Shown piece by piece: positions 12,901-18,900 of a DNA stretch of 64,000 nt. The notes under the pieces were generated by a model. The model made no database searches and had not been told where the DNA came from. It worked only from the letters and a program-made list of their open reading frames with translations. The translations under genes and the position numbers were made by a program. The number at the start of each line of letters is the position of its first letter. Position 1 is the first letter of the stretch. Source of the stretch: Nocardia sp. NBC_00508 (lineage in GTDB: Bacteria; Actinomycetota; Actinomycetes; Mycobacteriales; Mycobacteriaceae); assembly GCF_036346875.1 (NCBI RefSeq), contig NZ_CP107852.1:6696001-6760000 (forward strand). The letters run 5' to 3'.

Positions 12901-15900
12901 GATCAGCGCGCCGTCCGTGGATTCGCCGGACACATCGAGCAAGCGGCAGCCGAACTCCGGGTGTTCGGTCGCCAGCGTGCGACCGAAACCCCACAGCAGA
13001 GCCTGATCGGGATCGGGCCGGTCCGCGGCGGCGACGTGCTGCGCGTTGACGGTGAGCAGCCACAGGGCCGTAGGCGGACGCCCGGCGGCGTCCAGTGCAC
13101 GGGCCAGCCGGAGAGCGGCGTCGATGCGCGTCTGTGCCGCGGCGGCGGTCCAGGCGAAAATGATGCCGTGTACCGAACTCGGGTCGACTGTGCCGGAATA
13201 GATCGGAGATGCGGGGCCGTCGATGTCCTCGGGGCGAACGACCACGGTCTGGGCGGCGCGCGCGGCCAGTCCGGCGGCCACGGTGTCGCCGACCGCGCCG
13301 TCACTGAAGATCAACCAGCGACCCGCGCTCTCGCCCGGAACTGGTCCGTCCTTCTCGGCGGGCACCCACTCGACGTGATGTAGCAGCCGCTCGAGTCTGG
13401 ACGAGTCCCCATCGGCGGCGCCGGTTTCCGGCGCTGCCTCGGTGTTCGCGGCGAGCAGACAGACCCCCGTCAGGCGCGCGAGCAGTCGCCCGGACGCGCT
13501 GCGCAGTGTGGCGTCACCGACGACGACTCGTCCGCCGCGTTCGATCACGCGTACTCGGCATCCGACGGTCGTATCCCCGACAGTCGGCCTGCCGAACAAT
13601 TGAGCACGATCTATAGCGGATGGCAAAAACAGCGCGTCCGCCGAGGCGCCGGTCAGCACGACGCTGTGCAGGCAGGCGTCGAGCAGGATCGGATCGAGGG
13701 TTGCCGGGTCGTGCTCGGGCAACCGGAACACGGCCTCGGCCTCGGTGTCACTGATGCGCCGGAACTCGATGGCGCAGCGATGGTCCGCGTCCAAATGCAG
13801 CCCCAGTCGCGCAAGCTTCTCGTAGTAAGCGGGCCATACCCCCGCATCCGCGTCGGGCAGTGCCGCGCCCTCATCTGGTCGATCGGACGAAACTGCTTCG
13901 GCGACAGCGAGTTTCGCGTCCGCGATCGACGTGCCGTCGGCGCGGACGAATCGCACACCGTATCCGTCCGAGCCGGGATCGAGCGTGACCCGCACCGATC
14001 CTTCGGTGGTGACCTCGAACGGCGTCACCAGCCGCAGCTGCGTGACGGCCCACGTTCCGGGCAACTCGGCGGCGATGTCGCTGAGCTGAGTGCACAGCCA
14101 TGCCGCAGGTACGGTCGGCACGCCGCGCAGCCGGTGTCCGGCGAACATCTCCGGGGCGATCCGCAGGGTGCGCGACGACGGTGCGGCATCCGGCCGCGAC
14201 GCGAGCTCGAGCCAGTGCCTTTTGCGCTGGAACGGGTAGGTCGGCAGGTCCACATGACGCCGCGATCGACCGGAATAGACCTCTCCCCAGTCGATCTCGG
14301 CTCCACTCACATACCGGCGGGCCAGGTCGCCCGCGGCACCCGACTCGGCCGGATCGGCGACCGACCCGCTCGCGGTCATCCCGGAGGCGACGTTGTCGAG
14401 CGCCGCGCGCACCTGTGCCGCCGTATCGAACGTGATCGCAACCCGCTCGTCGAAATGCGTACGACCCAGCGCGGCCGACGCACACACATCGGCCAGCCCA
14501 ATCTCGGGATGCGCAGCCACGAAATCCCGGTAGCGGGCAGCCAGTTCGCGCAGCGCGTCAGCGCTTTTGGCCGACAGGACCAGCAAGTGGGGGCCGGAAT
14601 GGTCGACCGGATGCGCTTCGAGCACCGGCGGCGCCTCCTCGATCACCACGTGCGCGTTGGTTCCGCTGATCCCGAACGCGCTCACACCCGCCCTGCGCGG
14701 CCGCCCCGAGCGCCGCCACGACCGCTCCTCGGCGACGACGCGGACAGCGACGGAATCCCAGTCGATGTGCGGATTGCCCGACCGGAAGTGCAGCGAGGCC
14801 GGGATGCGCTCGTGCCGCATCGACTCGATCACTTTGATGATGTTGGCGATACCCGCCGCGGCTTGGGTGTGCCCGAGATTCGACTTCACCGATCCGATCC
14901 ACAGCGGAGCGGCCTCGGTGCGGCCGTCACCCAGCACGGAGGCGAGCGCGTTCACCTCGATCGGGTCGCCCAGAGCGGTGCCGGTGCCGTGCGTCTCGAC
15001 ATAGTCGATCTCCGCGGCCTCGACCGCGGCGTCCGCGAGCGCCGCTCGGACGACCCGTTCCTGCGCCGGACCATTCGGCGCGCTCAACCCCTGGCTGCGG
15101 CCGTCGGAATTGACCGCCGACCCGCGCACCAGACCGAGCACCCGATCGCCGTCCCGACGGGCGTCCGCCAGCCGTTTGAGCACGAGCACCCCCGCGCCGT
15201 CGCTCCAGACCACACCGTCGGCGCGCGCGTCGAAGCTCTTGCACCGGCCGTCGGCGGCCAGTCCACGCGCCCGGGCGAAGTAGATGTCGAGCGAAGGAGT
15301 CAGCACCACGGTGGCTCCGCCGGCCAATGCGAGATCGCATTCGCCGCTGCGCAGGCTGCGCACCGCGGTATGCACCGTCACCAGCGACGACGAGCACGCC
15401 GTATCGACGGTCAGACTCGGTCCGTTGGCGCCGAAGAAATACGAGAGCCGTCCGGACGCGACACTGGAGAGATTGCCGGTGCCGAACCAGGCATTGGGCG
15501 CCAGATCCGCCCGCGCCATCCGCTCGGCGTAGTCGTTGGACATCAAACCGACGAACACTCCGGTCCGGCTGCCCTCCAGCCGGCTCGCCGGATACCCGGC
15601 GTGCTCCAGTGCCTCCCAGGACGTTTCCAGCAGCAGCCGCTGCTGTGGATCCAGCATGCGTGCCTCGCCGACGGAGATATCGAAGAATCCGGCGTCGAAC
15701 TCCTCGACACCGTCGACGAAACCGCCCCAGCGCGTGTAGGTCTTGCCTTCGGCGTCGGGGTCGGGATCGAAATAGGCGTCCGCATCCCAGCGGTGCGCCG
15801 GCACCTCTGTCACCGCGTCGGTCTCGGTGGTGAGCAGATGCCACAGGTCCGCCGGTCCGCCTACGTCACCGGGATACCGGCATCCCATGCCGATGATCGC

Positions 15901-18900
15901 GATCGCGTCGGCGTAATCCTCGGGGGTGGCACCGGGTTCACGCTCTGTGAGCTGCAACACGTTATAGTTACTAGGTGTCGCCGGCGGTTCGGTTGGGTAT
16001 ACGGAGGACGTGAGCTGCTCGGAGGTGCGTGTGACCGGTCGCTGTTCGGCCTGCTCCCGTGCAGCGCGGCGCGGGTCGCCGCCGTTGCGCGCGGACCGCG
16101 CACCGCGCCGGGCGATCTCCTCGGACACCGCGGCGACGGTCGGATGATCGAACAGCAGGGTCGCCGGAAGTCGCACCCCCAGTTCGGCGGAGAGCGCGTT
16201 GCGCAGCTCGACAGCCATCATCGAATCCAGTCCGAGGTCCCGCAGCGGCGTCCGATCGGAAACAGTCGCGGTGCGGCCGAGCGCGGTCATCGCGTGGCCG
16301 CGTACCAGCTCGAGCAGTTCCGCCGGGTCGCGCGGGGATTCCATGTTCTTCTCGTCGGCGTCGGCGACCGCCTCCGGCCGCGCCGAAGCGGCTGCGGCAG
16401 TGGGGTATACCGCGACGACTCCCTCGGACGACAGCAGGCGGCGCAGTACCCGAGCGCCATCCTCGGCGCCGAGTTCGGCGACACCGTGCCGCGCCCAGGC
16501 CCGCCGGGCCGCGTCGCTCAGTCCCCCAGCCATGCCGATGCCAGCCCACGGTCCCCACGCGATACCGACGGCAGGCAGGCCTTCGGCGAGTCGCAGGCGC
16601 ACGAGGGCATCGAGATAGGCGTTCGCCGCGGCGTAGTTGCCCTGTCCGGCCGTGCCCACCGTGGCACTGACCGACGAGAAAAGCACGAACAGGTCGAGCG
16701 ACCGTTCCGCAGTCAGCTCATGCAAATGCCATGCCCCGGCGACTTTCCCCCCGAACACGCGCTCGACGTGGCCCGAGGTCTGCTCGATCAGCATTGCGTC
16801 GTCCAGGACGCCCGCGCAGTGCACCACACCGGCCAGCCGGGGATACTCGCTACCGAAGCGAGCGAGCAAGCCGGACAGGGCGTTTCGGTCGGCGACGTCG
16901 ACCGTCGCGGTCTCGACACGGGTACCCGGGGCGGCGATCCGCGCCATCTCCCGCTCGGCTCGAGCGTCCGGGGCGCTTCGACCGGCCAGCACCACAGCGC
17001 CCGCACCGGCCTCCGCCAGCGTCCGCGCGGCCGTCAATCCCAGCGCTCCGCGCCCGCCGGTGATCAAATACGCCGCGTCGCGATCGAGTCTCGGTACTCC
17101 CCCGGCGTTGTCGAATGGACCCATCCGTGGCACGTAGCGGTGGCGCCCGCGCAGCGCGAGCGCGGAATCCGTAGCGTCGGAACAGAGTTCGTCCACCAGG
17201 CGGCGGTCGTCGCAGCGTGCGCCGATCGGCAGATCGATCAGGCGGCAGCCCAGCTCGGGCAGCTCGGTGCGCACCACCGCGCCCAACCCCCACAGCGTGG
17301 CGGCGGCGGGGCGCACACGTTCGCCGGGCAACGCGCCGGTTGCCCCCACCGTCACCAGGTACAGCGGGCCAGCGGAGGTCACCCGCGCCATCGCCTGGAC
17401 CACACCCATGGCGAACTGGGTCTCCGTGCGGGCCGTGTCGGCGCTGTCGTCGGCCTCGACGTCGGCGAGATAGACCACAGCCCGATCGTCATCGGGCCAG
17501 ACGGCAGGATCGGTCGTGCGCTCCACCGCCACCGCGTCGGTGCCGGCGGCGCGCAGCGCGGCAGCGAGCCGATCGGCCTGCTGCCCGACGCCGACCACCA
17601 GCGCCGCGCCAGGGCCGCGGCCGCTCGCCGACGTCGCGGCAGGCACCCAGCTCGGACGGTGTACCAGGCCGGAGGCGAGGTCTCGATCCTCCGACTGCCC
17701 GGCCGCGGCGGACTCGGCGAACCATACGTCGTCGATCTCGCAGACCACCGCATCCGCGGTATCGAAAACGGTGATACGGATCGTGCGGCCGGTGCGTTCG
17801 GCCAACGCCCACGCCTTCGCCGCCGCGTCCGCACCGGACAAGCGCAACCTGCCGATGCCGACCGGCAATTGCGCCGCATGACTGTGCCGGACGGCCAGCG
17901 CGAGACCGGTCTGCACCGCGGCGTCCAGCAGGCACGGCAGCGCGGCGTCCGGTTCGCCGGCCAGTTCCGCCGGGCGTGTCAGTTCGGCGAGCACGCTGTT
18001 GTCGGTGACTTGCAGCCGCGTGATCCAGCGGAACCGCGGTCCGAAGGTCAACCCCGCGTCCGCGCAGCGGCGGTAGAAGTCGGCGACCTCCCACACGGTG
18101 GACGGCGCGCGCCGCGCCTCGGTCAGTTCGTCGGAGTCACGCGGCCGATTCGAGGTGGCGGCTTGCACCGATCCGGAAACCGCTGTGACGACGCCCTCGT
18201 CGACCTGGAACCGAACATCGATGCGGCCATCCGCGCCGGACACGACCGGGTCGGCCAATTCCTCCAGCGGCACCGGCCGAGCCGCGACGAAGTCGACCAG
18301 CTCACGGTCCGCTTCCCCGGCCGCACGCAACGCACGCAGCGCGAGATACGCGGCGGGCACCACAGCCCGGCCCTGGAATCGATGCTCGGCGAGATATCCG
18401 GTGTTCGAGGACGTGCCCGCGATCGGCACAGTGACCCGCTCTCGTTCGAAGGGGTAGGTGGGCAGCCCATTGCGCCGCCGGGCTTCCCGCGGCACCACCG
18501 ACGACCAGTCGATATCCGCACCGGCGCAATACATCTCGCCGAGCCCGGTCAGCAGCACCTCGTCGTCGGTGGACGTCCGGCGCATACTCGGCACCCACAA
18601 GGCGTCCGGATCGGCCTGCCGGCCGAACTCCAGCAGCACCGGATGCGGTCCCACCTCGAGATACGCGTCCACGCCGAAGTCGGCCACCGAGCGCACGCCG
18701 TCGGCGAACCGCACCGTGCCGCGGGCATGCGCACGCCAGTACGCGGCGTCCACGCGGGCCTCGGTCCGCATGCCGGTCACGTTCGACACCAACGGAATCG
18801 CCGCCGGTCGCGGCGCGGGGACCAGCTCGGCGACCCGGGCTTCGAATTCATCCAGTATCGGATCCAGCAGCGGCGAGTGGAATGCCGTGCTGCCGGACAA

